DNA from: DAOTXL01 sp034434895
GTDB lineage: Bacteria; Chloroflexota; Anaerolineae; JAAYZQ01
Reading direction: 5' to 3'
Length of the DNA stretch: 12,295 nucleotides
Assembly: GCA_034434895.1 (NCBI GenBank)
Contig: DAOTYI010000192.1
Coordinates: 1 to 12,295 of the forward strand
The notes under the pieces were generated by a model that worked only from the letters and a program-made list of their open reading frames with translations, had not been told where the DNA came from and searched no databases. Position numbers and translations under genes: made by a program. Below are positions 6,875 through 12,295 of this stretch, piece after piece (position 1 is the first letter of the stretch; every line of letters starts with the position of its first letter).

Positions 6875-7585
6875 TCAGCGCACCCACCAGCGTAACTGAT
6901 AGCGGGCCGGATAGATGTGAGCCAGCCGCTCGCCGGAGAACGGCTCGCCGTGGCCGACATAGACAGTGCGGGGTCGGAGCGCCCGCACCCGCTCGTAACT
7001 CCGCTGCCATGCTGCCCGGTCCCACAGATAGATCGGCTGGCTGGGCACGGTAAAATTGACGAACAGATCGCCGACGAACAGGTCCCCCTCGGCGGTGATC
7101 AGCCCCAGCGAGCCGGGCGAGTGGCCGGGCAACAGCACCGTCCGGGCCTCCACGCCGTAGGGCGACAGGTCCGCGCCATCATCAAGCAACAGGTCGGCTG
7201 TCAACGGTCTGAAATGGATCAGGGGTGACAGCAGCAGGTAGAACCAGCGGATCACGCTGCCGCGCAGGGTCTGAGCCGGGGGCAGGGCATGGCGTCGCTT
7301 CTGGCTGAATTCCGGTTCACCGGGGAAGGCAGCGATCGGCGCGCCACACCAGCTCCGGAGCAGAGATGAGTGGCCCCTGGCCTCCACTGCCGCACCGTAA
7401 TGGTCCAGGTGACCATGGGTGACCAGGATCAGCCGCACCTCCTCCGGCCGCAGGCCGGCCCCGGTCACGCCGGAAATCACCTTCCCTGCGCCGCCGGGCG
7501 GGCCAGGGTCAATCAGCACTGCCCCGGCATGGCCCTGCAACAGGTAGCAGTTGGTCTCGCCGACCCCGATCCGCACGATAGACAT
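6875..7585 (-). CDS. MBL-fold metallo-hydrolase
   Basis: A 236-residue metallo-beta-lactamase-fold enzyme, probably cytoplasmic. The metal-binding set looks complete: THGHLDHYG (56-64) gives H57, H59, D61 and H62, GHSPGS gives H155, GDLF gives D173, and GHG gives H212. The N-terminus (GVGETNCYLLQG, then LIDPGPP at 25-30) is typical of the glyoxalase II-like branch. A hydrophobic, aromatic insertion at 108-125 (SVIRWFYLLLSPLIHF) may form a lid or a membrane-touching surface. The substrate cannot be told from sequence; thioester, ester or phosphoester hydrolysis are all possible. The start is supported by GGAGG five bases upstream of ATG 7585 and by an extended -10 box only 25-33 bases upstream, implying a short leader. 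It is the first gene of the MBL, UPF0016, lysA-dapF group. Confidence 0.92.
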   Translation of the reverse strand: MSIVRIGVGETNCYLLQGHAGAVLIDPGPPGGAGKVISGVTGAGLRPEEVRLILVTHGHLDHYGAAVEARGHSSLLRSWCGAPIAAFPGEPEFSQKRRHALPPAQTLRGSVIRWFYLLLSPLIHFRPLTADLLLDDGADLSPYGVEARTVLLPGHSPGSLGLITAEGDLFVGDLFVNFTVPSQPIYLWDRAAWQRSYERVRALRPRTVYVGHGEPFSGERLAHIYPARYQLRWWVR

Positions 7586-7609
7586 CGTCCCTCCGAGACA
7601 AGCGCCGCC

Positions 7610-7618
7610 ATTGTACCA
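7610..7618 (-). promoter_or_regulatory. Extended -10 promoter of the MBL gene
   Basis: The minus strand reads TGGTACAAT, an extended -10 (TGn then TACAAT, five of six consensus). A weak TTGCGC lies 16 bases upstream of TACAAT as a possible -35. Transcription would start near 7603, giving a leader under 20 nucleotides before the ATG at 7585, room enough for the GGAGG. Confidence 0.55.
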
Positions 7619-7654
7619 CAGGTCCAGGGCGGCGCAAAAATTGAACGCAGCAAA

Positions 7655-7688
7655 CGGCCCACTGCCCTCCCCTGTTGGCAGTGGGCCG
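7655..7688. repeat. 12-bp-arm hairpin in the divergent region
   Basis: Bases 7655-7666 (CGGCCCACTGCC) and 7677-7688 are exact reverse complements around a 10-base loop. The hairpin lies upstream of both divergent promoters, where no transcript from a neighbouring gene should end. It could insulate the two promoters or be a remnant of an intergenic repeat. No adjacent T-run. Confidence 0.7.
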
Positions 7689-7754
7689 CCGTGCAGGCTG
7701 CCTGTACCCCCGCCATGTCAACAGGCTGAAGCCGCCGCTCCGGCACCTTCTTTG

Positions 7755-7784
7755 ACAGGAGTTGCGCAACTGCACAACTCCTGT
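7755..7784. promoter_or_regulatory. Nested palindromes, possible operator
   Basis: ACAGGAGTTG (7755-7764) and CAACTCCTGT (7775-7784) form perfect 10-bp arms. Inside and overlapping the left arm is a second perfect palindrome, AGTTGCGCAACT (7760-7771). The result is three GTTG/CAAC half-sites spaced over about 20 bases. The two foldings exclude each other. The position, about 70 bases upstream of the membrane-protease -10 box, suits a DNA-binding regulator site. No binding protein can be named. Confidence 0.45.
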
Positions 7785-7803
7785 TATCTGAAAGGCATTG
7801 GGA

Positions 7804-7847
7804 TTAACACCCCTCTAACACTTTTATAATGCCCCTCTAACATTCCT
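7804..7847 (+). promoter_or_regulatory. Four 11-bp phased repeats, activator-type site
   Basis: Four contiguous 11-mers are present: TTAACACCCCT (7804), CTAACACTTTT (7815), ATAATGCCCCT (7826) and CTAACATTCCT (7837). TAA at positions 2-4 and the final T are invariant. CCCCTCTAACA is repeated exactly at 7810 and 7832, 22 bases apart. An 11-bp direct repeat ending four bases before the -10 region is the layout used by OmpR/PhoB-type response regulators, which replace a -35 box. The repeats are seen; the regulator type is inferred. Confidence 0.55.
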
Positions 7848-7848
7848 G

Positions 7849-7857
7849 TGGTATGAT
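7849..7857 (+). promoter_or_regulatory. Extended -10 promoter of the membrane-protease gene
   Basis: TGGTATGAT is an extended -10 (TGn then TATGAT, five of six consensus). No -35 match is found 15-19 bases upstream; that place is taken by the 11-bp repeats. Transcription would start near 7864, leaving a leader of about 107 nucleotides. TATAAT at 7825-7830 is an alternative -10 but falls inside the repeats and has no -35 either. Confidence 0.5.
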
Positions 7858-7970
7858 AAACGCAGGGTGGAGAGTCAGGAGTGTGATGGTCGCTCGCAGG
7901 GGAGGAAGGTCTGCCTTCTGGCAGGGAAGGGCCTCCTCCTGGAGCAAACAGATTGAGGGGGAGGTGGCAG

Positions 7971-9092
7971 ATGAAGAGTTCGGTGCGATTGGTCAAGATA
8001 TTCGGCATCCCGATCGGGATCAACTATACCTGGTTCATCGTCTTTGCCCTGGTGACGCTGTCGCTGGCGACAGCCTATTTTCCCGGCCGCTATCCAGGCT
8101 GGGGACCGGCCGGCTACTGGAGTGTGGGGCTGCTGACCAGCCTGCTCTTTTTCGGCTCGGTGCTGTTCCACGAACTGGCCCACAGCGTCGTCGCCCTGGC
8201 CTGGGGCATCCCGGTGCGCAGCATCACGCTGTTCATCTTTGGCGGCGTGGCCAGCATTGACCGCGAGCCGGAGCGACCGCTGGCCGAGTTTCTCATTGCC
8301 CTCGCCGGCCCTCTGGCCAGTCTGGCGCTGGCCCTGGGGTTTGGCCTGTTGTGGCTGGTAGGGCAGTTGGCCGGCCTGGAGCCGCTGGCTGCTCTGGGGC
8401 TGTATCTGGGTGGCATCAACCTGAGCCTGGCCCTGTTCAACATGCTGCCCGGCTTTCCGCTGGATGGTGGGCGGGTATTCCGCTCGGTGGTGTGGGCCTT
8501 GACCGGCAACATGGCGCGGGCCACCCGTTGGGCGGCAGCCACCGGCCGGGCTGTGGCGCTGCTGATGATCGTCGGGGGTGGGATGTTGTTCCTGACCGGC
8601 AACTGGTCCAGCGGCCTGTGGCTGGCTTTCATCGGCTGGTTCCTGGATAACGCCGCCAGCCAGAGCGCCATGCAGGCCTGGGTGCGCCAGGCGTTGGAGG
8701 GGTACACCGCCGGCGATTTTGCCACGGTCGGTTGCCAGGCGGTGGACAGCAATATGCCGCTTGACTGGGTGGTGCGCGACTATGTGCTGCCCCAGGGCCA
8801 GAGCTGCTTCCTGGTAACCGACGGCATCCAGACCAGAGGAGTGGCCACCCTGAGCCAGATCCAGCAGGTGCCGCGCCAGCGGTGGGGGTGGACACCTATC
8901 CGCCAGATCATGACCCCGCTGAACCTCCTCAGACCGGTGCCGGCCAGCGAAGCCGCCTACCGGGTGTTGGAGCGAATGATGGCCGAGGGGCAGAGCCTGT
9001 TGCTGGTGATGGATGGCAGCCGTCCGTTGGGCCTGGTAGGCCAGGACAGCCTGCTGCGCTTTGCCCAAAGGCGTGCCTCGCTGGGGGTGTAA
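7971..9092 (+). CDS. Site-2 protease family (M50) membrane metalloprotease with CBS region
   Basis: A 373-residue intramembrane zinc protease. Residues 1-230 hold several hydrophobic segments with the zinc motif HELAH (67-71) and the second motif NMLPGFPLDGGRV (157-169), in which D165 is the third ligand. This is the M50B layout of SpoIVFB-like proteases with an N-terminal membrane core. Residues about 245-365 form a pair of CBS-like repeats (VVRDYVLPQGQSCFLVTDG; IRQIMTPLNLLRPV, then LLLVMDGSRPLGLVGQDSLL), which commonly sense adenine nucleotides. Such enzymes cut membrane-bound regulators or leftover signal peptides; the substrate here is unknown and no anti-sigma factor gene is adjacent. 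ATG 7971 is chosen over 7953 because GGGGAGGTG lies just upstream and the protein starts at the conserved RLVKIFGIPIGI. It has its own promoter region with a tandem-repeat operator candidate and converges on asnS. Confidence 0.95.
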   Translation: MKSSVRLVKIFGIPIGINYTWFIVFALVTLSLATAYFPGRYPGWGPAGYWSVGLLTSLLFFGSVLFHELAHSVVALAWGIPVRSITLFIFGGVASIDREPERPLAEFLIALAGPLASLALALGFGLLWLVGQLAGLEPLAALGLYLGGINLSLALFNMLPGFPLDGGRVFRSVVWALTGNMARATRWAAATGRAVALLMIVGGGMLFLTGNWSSGLWLAFIGWFLDNAASQSAMQAWVRQALEGYTAGDFATVGCQAVDSNMPLDWVVRDYVLPQGQSCFLVTDGIQTRGVATLSQIQQVPRQRWGWTPIRQIMTPLNLLRPVPASEAAYRVLERMMAEGQSLLLVMDGSRPLGLVGQDSLLRFAQRRASLGV

Positions 9093-9102
9093 ACAGCCAA
9101 AA

Positions 9103-9130
9103 CCGGGGCGGACAATTCGGTCCGCCCCGG
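9103..9130. terminator. Bidirectional terminator, membrane protease / asnS
   Basis: Perfect 10-bp arms (CCGGGGCGGA at 9103-9112 and its complement at 9121-9130) enclose an 8-base loop, between two convergent stop codons. On the minus strand the stem is followed directly by TTTTGG, so termination is better supported for asnS than for the plus-strand gene. Confidence 0.75.
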
Positions 9131-9147
9131 CGATCGTTTGGCCGGTG

Positions 9148-10494
9148 TTAAGGATAGATCCGACCCAGCAGCCGGGGGAAGGGGATCGTCTCGCGGATGT
9201 GGCTCAGGCCACAGATCCACATCACCGTCCGCTCCAGCCCCAGGCCAAAGCCGCTGTGCGGCACTGAACCAAACCGCCTCAAGTCCAGGTACCACTCATA
9301 CGCTTCGCGGGGCAGGCCGTGGCGGGCGATCTGCGCCTCCAGGAAGGCCAGGTCGTCGGAGCGCTCCCCCCCGCCGATGATCTCACCATACCCCTCCGGG
9401 GCCAGCAGGTCCGACGAACGGCAGGTCTCCGGCCGGTCCGGCTCCTGGGCCATGTAGAAAGCTTTGGCCGCGGTGGGATAGTGATGGACAAAGACCGGTC
9501 GGTCGAACTGCGCGGCCACGTAGGTTTCGTGCGGCGCCCCAAAGTCATCCCCCCAGACGATGGGCGGCACCGGTTCGTCGTTGGGCGGGATGAGCACCCC
9601 CGCCTCGGCCGCCCGGTTGATCATCGCCACCGCCTCGTCATAGTGGAGACGGGGAAAGGGCGGCTCGATCCTCTCCAGTCGGCTCAGGTCACGGCCCAGC
9701 AGCTCCAGTTCCCTGCGCCGCTCCCGTAGCGTCGTCTGCACGATATAGCTGACGAACTGCTCCTGGATCTCCATATTTTCCCACATATCCACATAGGCTG
9801 CTTCCGGCTCCACCATCCAGAATTCCTGGATATGCCGCCGTGTTTTGCTCTTTTCGGCGCGGAAGGTCGGCCCGAAGCAGTAGACGCGGCCAAAGGCCAT
9901 GATGTTGGCCTCGTTGTAGAGTTGACCACTTTGGGTCAGATAGGCCGGCGTACCATGGTAGTCGGTCTGGAAGAGGGTCGTCGTCCCCTCGCAGGCGGCC
10001 GGCGTCAGAATGGGGGTGTCCATCAGGATAAAGCCATGGCTGTCCAGCCAGTCGCGAATGGCCTTGACGATTGTGGCCCGCACGCGCAGCACCGCCCATT
10101 GCCGCGAGGAGCGGATCCACAGGTGGCGGTTCTGCATCAGGAAATCCACCCCATGCTCTTTAGGGGCGATGGGATACTCGTCGGTCACCAGTTGCACCAC
10201 CTGCAGGTCGCGGACATCCATCTCCAGGCCGCCGGGGATGCCGGGAGCCCGTTCGTCGGCGCGGATCGTGCCGGTGACGATCAGCGATGATTCCTGGGTC
10301 AGCCGTTGGGCTGCTTCAAACACCTCCGGCGTCACATCCTTTTTCAAGACGATGCACTGCATCGTGCCGGTGCCATCGCGAACCTGCAAAAACTGGAGCT
10401 TGCCCTTGCCTGTCCTGGCATAGAGCCAGCCCTTGACCGTCACTTCTTTGCCGATGTACCCGGCTATCCGTTCGATATAGACATGTTCGGCCAT
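9148..10494 (-). CDS. asnS: Asparaginyl-tRNA synthetase
   Basis: A 448-residue class IIb aminoacyl-tRNA synthetase that charges tRNA-Asn with asparagine in the cytoplasm; the length is normal. Residues 1-105 are the OB-fold anticodon-binding domain (VTVKGWLYARTGKGKLQFLQ). The catalytic domain shows CEGTTTLF (168-175), typical of bacterial AsnRS rather than AspRS, the TQSGQLYNE segment (187-195), motif 2 (FRAEKSKTRRH into EFWMVEPE, 211-231), GGGER (374-378) and motif 3 (GFGLGLER, 415-422). It ends in the usual RIYP. The start is supported by AAAGGAG shortly before ATG 10494. It is a single-gene transcript with an extended -10 promoter about 160 bases upstream, a leader with a hairpin and a possible small peptide, and a terminator behind the stop. 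Neighbours give no link to translation. Confidence 0.98.
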   Translation of the reverse strand: MAEHVYIERIAGYIGKEVTVKGWLYARTGKGKLQFLQVRDGTGTMQCIVLKKDVTPEVFEAAQRLTQESSLIVTGTIRADERAPGIPGGLEMDVRDLQVVQLVTDEYPIAPKEHGVDFLMQNRHLWIRSSRQWAVLRVRATIVKAIRDWLDSHGFILMDTPILTPAACEGTTTLFQTDYHGTPAYLTQSGQLYNEANIMAFGRVYCFGPTFRAEKSKTRRHIQEFWMVEPEAAYVDMWENMEIQEQFVSYIVQTTLRERRRELELLGRDLSRLERIEPPFPRLHYDEAVAMINRAAEAGVLIPPNDEPVPPIVWGDDFGAPHETYVAAQFDRPVFVHHYPTAAKAFYMAQEPDRPETCRSSDLLAPEGYGEIIGGGERSDDLAFLEAQIARHGLPREAYEWYLDLRRFGSVPHSGFGLGLERTVMWICGLSHIRETIPFPRLLGRIYP

Positions 10495-10529
10495 TTTTCT
10501 CTCCTTTCATTCCGTGTCGCGTATTCGTC

Positions 10530-10607
10530 TTATGCCAGGCAAGAGTTCACCTGGCAGCCGACGAACTGGCCGAACCGCATCCCGGTCGGAGTCCGTGTTG
10601 CTGCCAT
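10530..10607 (-). CDS. Possible 25-residue leader peptide of asnS
   Basis: A short frame runs from ATG 10607 to TAA 10530, inside the presumed asnS leader. It begins MAATRTPTGMRF and ends QVNSCLA. A full AGGAGG (10619-10614) sits six bases before the ATG, the best Shine-Dalgarno sequence in this part of the window. The frame ends inside a 7-bp-arm hairpin (10533-10556), so translation would disturb that fold. Only one Asn codon (AAC) is present, so classic Asn-run attenuation is not indicated. It may be a real regulatory peptide or chance. Confidence 0.3.
   Translation of the reverse strand: MAATRTPTGMRFGQFVGCQVNSCLA
10533..10556 (-). promoter_or_regulatory. Hairpin in asnS leader
   Basis: On the minus strand TGCCAGG (10556-10550) pairs with CCTGGCA (10539-10533) around a 10-base loop. 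It overlaps the last codons of the possible leader peptide and lies about 40 bases upstream of the asnS start. No T-run follows, so it is not an obvious attenuator terminator. Confidence 0.5.
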
Positions 10608-10656
10608 TCAACGCCTCCTCGATCATGCCGGTCAGAGCCGGCGCGTTGCGGGCGCT

Positions 10657-10665
10657 ATTATAGCA
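10657..10665 (-). promoter_or_regulatory. Extended -10 promoter of asnS
   Basis: The minus strand reads TGCTATAAT: a perfect TATAAT with the TGn extension. No good -35 is visible, which fits an extended -10 promoter. Transcription would start near 10650, giving a leader of about 155 nucleotides. Confidence 0.7.
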
Positions 10666-10829
10666 CACCTCCCCCAAAAGCGCCAGACCTGACCGGTTGC
10701 TCCGGGCGTCTGTTTACTGCGTCTCAGATACACCGCAGAGAACGCCGGAGAGACAGGGGAGATCAGGCTGGAGTCGAGGCCTCAGCCGGCCTTTTCCGCC
10801 TGAAGGCTCCACCAGGTCCGGCGTTTGGG
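10666..10829. other. Intergenic stretch with one repeat and weak hairpin
   Basis: No gene is supported between the asnS promoter and the end of the lipoprotein gene. It holds copy B of the dispersed 20-bp repeat (10720-10739) and a weak hairpin AGGCC/GGCCT (10777-10792) followed by TTT on the plus strand. I see no clear terminator for the minus-strand lipoprotein gene. Confidence 0.6.
10720..10739. repeat. Dispersed 20-bp repeat, copy B
   Basis: CGTCTCAGATACACCGCAGA differs from the copy at 6471-6490 by one base and lies in the same orientation. Both copies are intergenic. See copy A. Confidence 0.6.
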
Positions 10830-12293
10830 CTACCGGCCCCAGGAGAGAACCCGCTCGCTGGCCCACTCGTAGCGCAGGCCCAGCCTGTCCAACCTGTCTC
10901 CAAAGAGCGGACGCTGCCCCGAGCCATCGGCATTCATGACATAGAGGCGCCACAGGCCGTCACGGTTGGAGAGAAAGGCCAGGTATTGACCATCGGGGGA
11001 CCAGGCCGGGGCGACATTGCTGGGCGGATCGGCCAGGCGGGGGTCGCTCCAGGTCAACCGCCTGCGCCCGGAACCGTCCGCGTTCATGATCCACACCTCC
11101 CAGCGGTTGTGCACCCGACTCATGAAGGCGATCTGCTTCCCGTCAGGGGAAAAGGTCGGCGAAGTGTCCCAGGCGCTGCCCCCTTCAAATCTCCCCTTTT
11201 CCATTGTGTCCAGGTCAATCCAGGCCAGTCCCTGATCCCCGGCGTAGACGATGCGGTGGCCGTCCGGACTCCAGGTGGGAGCGTGGACGGCTTTGTCATC
11301 CAGGGGCAGGCTGAGGAAGCTGCCGCTCTCCAGGTCGGCCGTCCACATCTGAGCGGCGGAAAAAGGGGGCAGGCTGAAACAAAAGCCGAAAAAGCAGAGG
11401 GTCATCGGCTCGCCGGAGCCACGGTTGACGGTAAAGGCCAGCTTTTTTCCATCTGGCGACCAGGCCGCCTCTTTGAGCTGCACCCCGTCTACGACCCGCT
11501 CCTCGCCGCTGCCGTCCGGGCGGATGAGATAGAGGCCCCAGGGGGTGCGCCAGCGGGTGAAGGCGATCTGCTTCCCGTCGGGAGACCAGGCCGGGTCCAG
11601 GCCATCGGTCAGACGGCGGAGGCCCGAACCATCAGCCCGGATGAGATAGAGATCGCCGCCGCTGCTGACCTGAAAGACAATCTGGCCTTCGAGCCGGGGA
11701 GCCGGCCGGCCTGTGCCGCGCTGGGGCGTGGGGCCGGGCGTTGGGGTGTATCGTTCGCCCAGGGTGAGGCCATCCACCAACCACAGCCCCCGCTGTTCGG
11801 CCAGCAAGAGGGTTGCCGTCTGGCTGCTGCCATCGGCCCAGCGCAACAGCGCCCGTGCTTCAAAACTGGCCAACGTCGCCCGCCGGAATTCCAGCAGCAT
11901 CGCCTCGGCCGGGCGGGGGTCGGCCTCTGTCAGGTGGACAAGCCACCGACCGACCTCCCCCTGTCGTGCCCGGTCGGTCAGGTAGAGATCAACAGTTTTT
12001 CCGGCTGCCAGGCGTGCCAGGAACCCCTCGGCCGTCCGTCGCGCCAGCCGTTCGTCCAGCCCGGCCAGCCCGGCTGGCCGGTTGCCGGCCGGTTGGGTTG
12101 GGGTGGCGGTGGCGATGGGAGAGGGCAAAGGGGCCAGGGTCGCGGTTGCCGCCGGCCGGCTGGGGCGCGGCGAGGGTGTGGCCGTCGCCACCAGGGGGAT
12201 GGCCGTGGGGGTCGGCACCGGCACCTCACCGGCACAGGCTGCCAGCAAACTGAGCAACCCGGCCATCATGGACAGAACAACGAATCGCCGCAT
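10830..12293 (-). CDS. Lipoprotein with TolB-like beta-propeller
   Basis: A 487-residue exported lipoprotein. Residues 1-20 are a lipoprotein signal ending in the lipobox LAAC with C20. Residues 24-70 are a Pro/Thr/Ala-rich linker. Residues about 75-180 (AEGFLARLAAGKTVDLYL to LWLVDGLTLGE) look like a small NTF2-like domain. A second Pro/Thr linker (YTPTPGPTPQ) follows. Residues about 203-487 carry six TolB/PD40-type blades, five of them with a clear WSPDG or FSPDG turn and several with xADGSG; the last blade is degenerate. Such propellers usually bind proteins or sugars at the cell surface. Blade 3 carries an unusual hydrophobic insertion with two cysteines (TLCFFGFCFSLPPF). Only two bases lie upstream of the ATG in the window, so the start rests on the good signal peptide, and a ribosome site cannot be seen. 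Confidence 0.92.
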   Translation of the reverse strand: MRRFVVLSMMAGLLSLLAACAGEVPVPTPTAIPLVATATPSPRPSRPAATATLAPLPSPIATATPTQPAGNRPAGLAGLDERLARRTAEGFLARLAAGKTVDLYLTDRARQGEVGRWLVHLTEADPRPAEAMLLEFRRATLASFEARALLRWADGSSQTATLLLAEQRGLWLVDGLTLGERYTPTPGPTPQRGTGRPAPRLEGQIVFQVSSGGDLYLIRADGSGLRRLTDGLDPAWSPDGKQIAFTRWRTPWGLYLIRPDGSGEERVVDGVQLKEAAWSPDGKKLAFTVNRGSGEPMTLCFFGFCFSLPPFSAAQMWTADLESGSFLSLPLDDKAVHAPTWSPDGHRIVYAGDQGLAWIDLDTMEKGRFEGGSAWDTSPTFSPDGKQIAFMSRVHNRWEVWIMNADGSGRRRLTWSDPRLADPPSNVAPAWSPDGQYLAFLSNRDGLWRLYVMNADGSGQRPLFGDRLDRLGLRYEWASERVLSWGR

Positions 12294-12295
12294 CA

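Noticed and set aside
7825..7830. TATAAT as the main -10 of the membrane-protease gene
   Set aside because: Perfect hexamer, but no -35 or TGn extension, and it lies inside the 11-bp repeat array; TGGTATGAT downstream fits better. It is not excluded.
7853..8260. Plus-strand open frame overlapping the start of the membrane protease gene
   Set aside because: It overlaps the well-supported M50 gene in another frame and has no recognisable domain, though an AGGAG precedes its internal ATG at 7886.
7875..9068. 397-codon open frame antisense to the membrane protease gene
   Set aside because: Low-complexity Gln/His/Pro-rich translation with no motif; the opposite strand encodes a full M50 protease.
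10495..10665. T-box or Asn-attenuator upstream of asnS
   Set aside because: No T-box sequence, no run of Asn codons in the small frame and no terminator hairpin with T-tract.

Overview
The window is GC-rich bacterial chromosome with no tRNA, rRNA, CRISPR array, phage or transposase gene. Gene content and style fit an environmental Chloroflexi-like bacterium (Anaerolineae/Caldilineae type). The hints are a lipoprotein with Pro/Thr linkers and TolB-like repeats, a SIMPL protein carrying a C-terminal DUF333, a Thermus/Chloroflexus-like AsnRS, a half-size UPF0016 protein, CTTTGTG-type intergenic repeats, and palindromes between genes. The phylum is an inference, because no ribosomal marker is present.

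Layout. Bases 1-233 are non-coding and made almost entirely of back-to-back perfect palindromes. A two-gene plus-strand operon follows (234-2994): a metzincin-like metalloprotease with an Ig-like domain and a helical tail, then a small protein resembling that same Ig-like domain. A 16-bp hairpin separates it from a convergent minus-strand gene for a secreted SIMPL-DUF333 protein (3074-4030). Upstream of that lies a minus-strand group ending at a strong intrinsic terminator (4127-4182). In transcription order it encodes an MBL-fold hydrolase (6875-7585), a half-size UPF0016/GDT1 transporter (6544-6822), and a single-chain fusion of diaminopimelate decarboxylase with a DapF-like domain (4229-6433). 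A regulatory-looking divergent region (7586-7970) separates these from a plus-strand site-2-protease-type membrane protease with CBS domains (7971-9092). This converges on asnS (9148-10494, minus), which has a clear extended -10 promoter and a leader with a possible 25-codon peptide. The far end is a minus-strand lipoprotein with a six-blade TolB-like propeller (10830-12293) whose start lies at the window edge.

Most notable. The LysA-DapF fusion keeps every DapF substrate-binding residue I can align, but both catalytic cysteines are serine. The decarboxylase half looks fully active, so the fused epimerase half may be a binding or regulatory module or have altered chemistry. Second are four 11-bp phased repeats just upstream of an extended -10 box at the membrane-protease gene, the architecture of an OmpR/PhoB-type activator site. 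Third is the protease/Ig-like gene pair, whose small member could be an inhibitor or partner. Three promoters (MBL, membrane protease, asnS) share the extended -10 form TGnTAnnAT.
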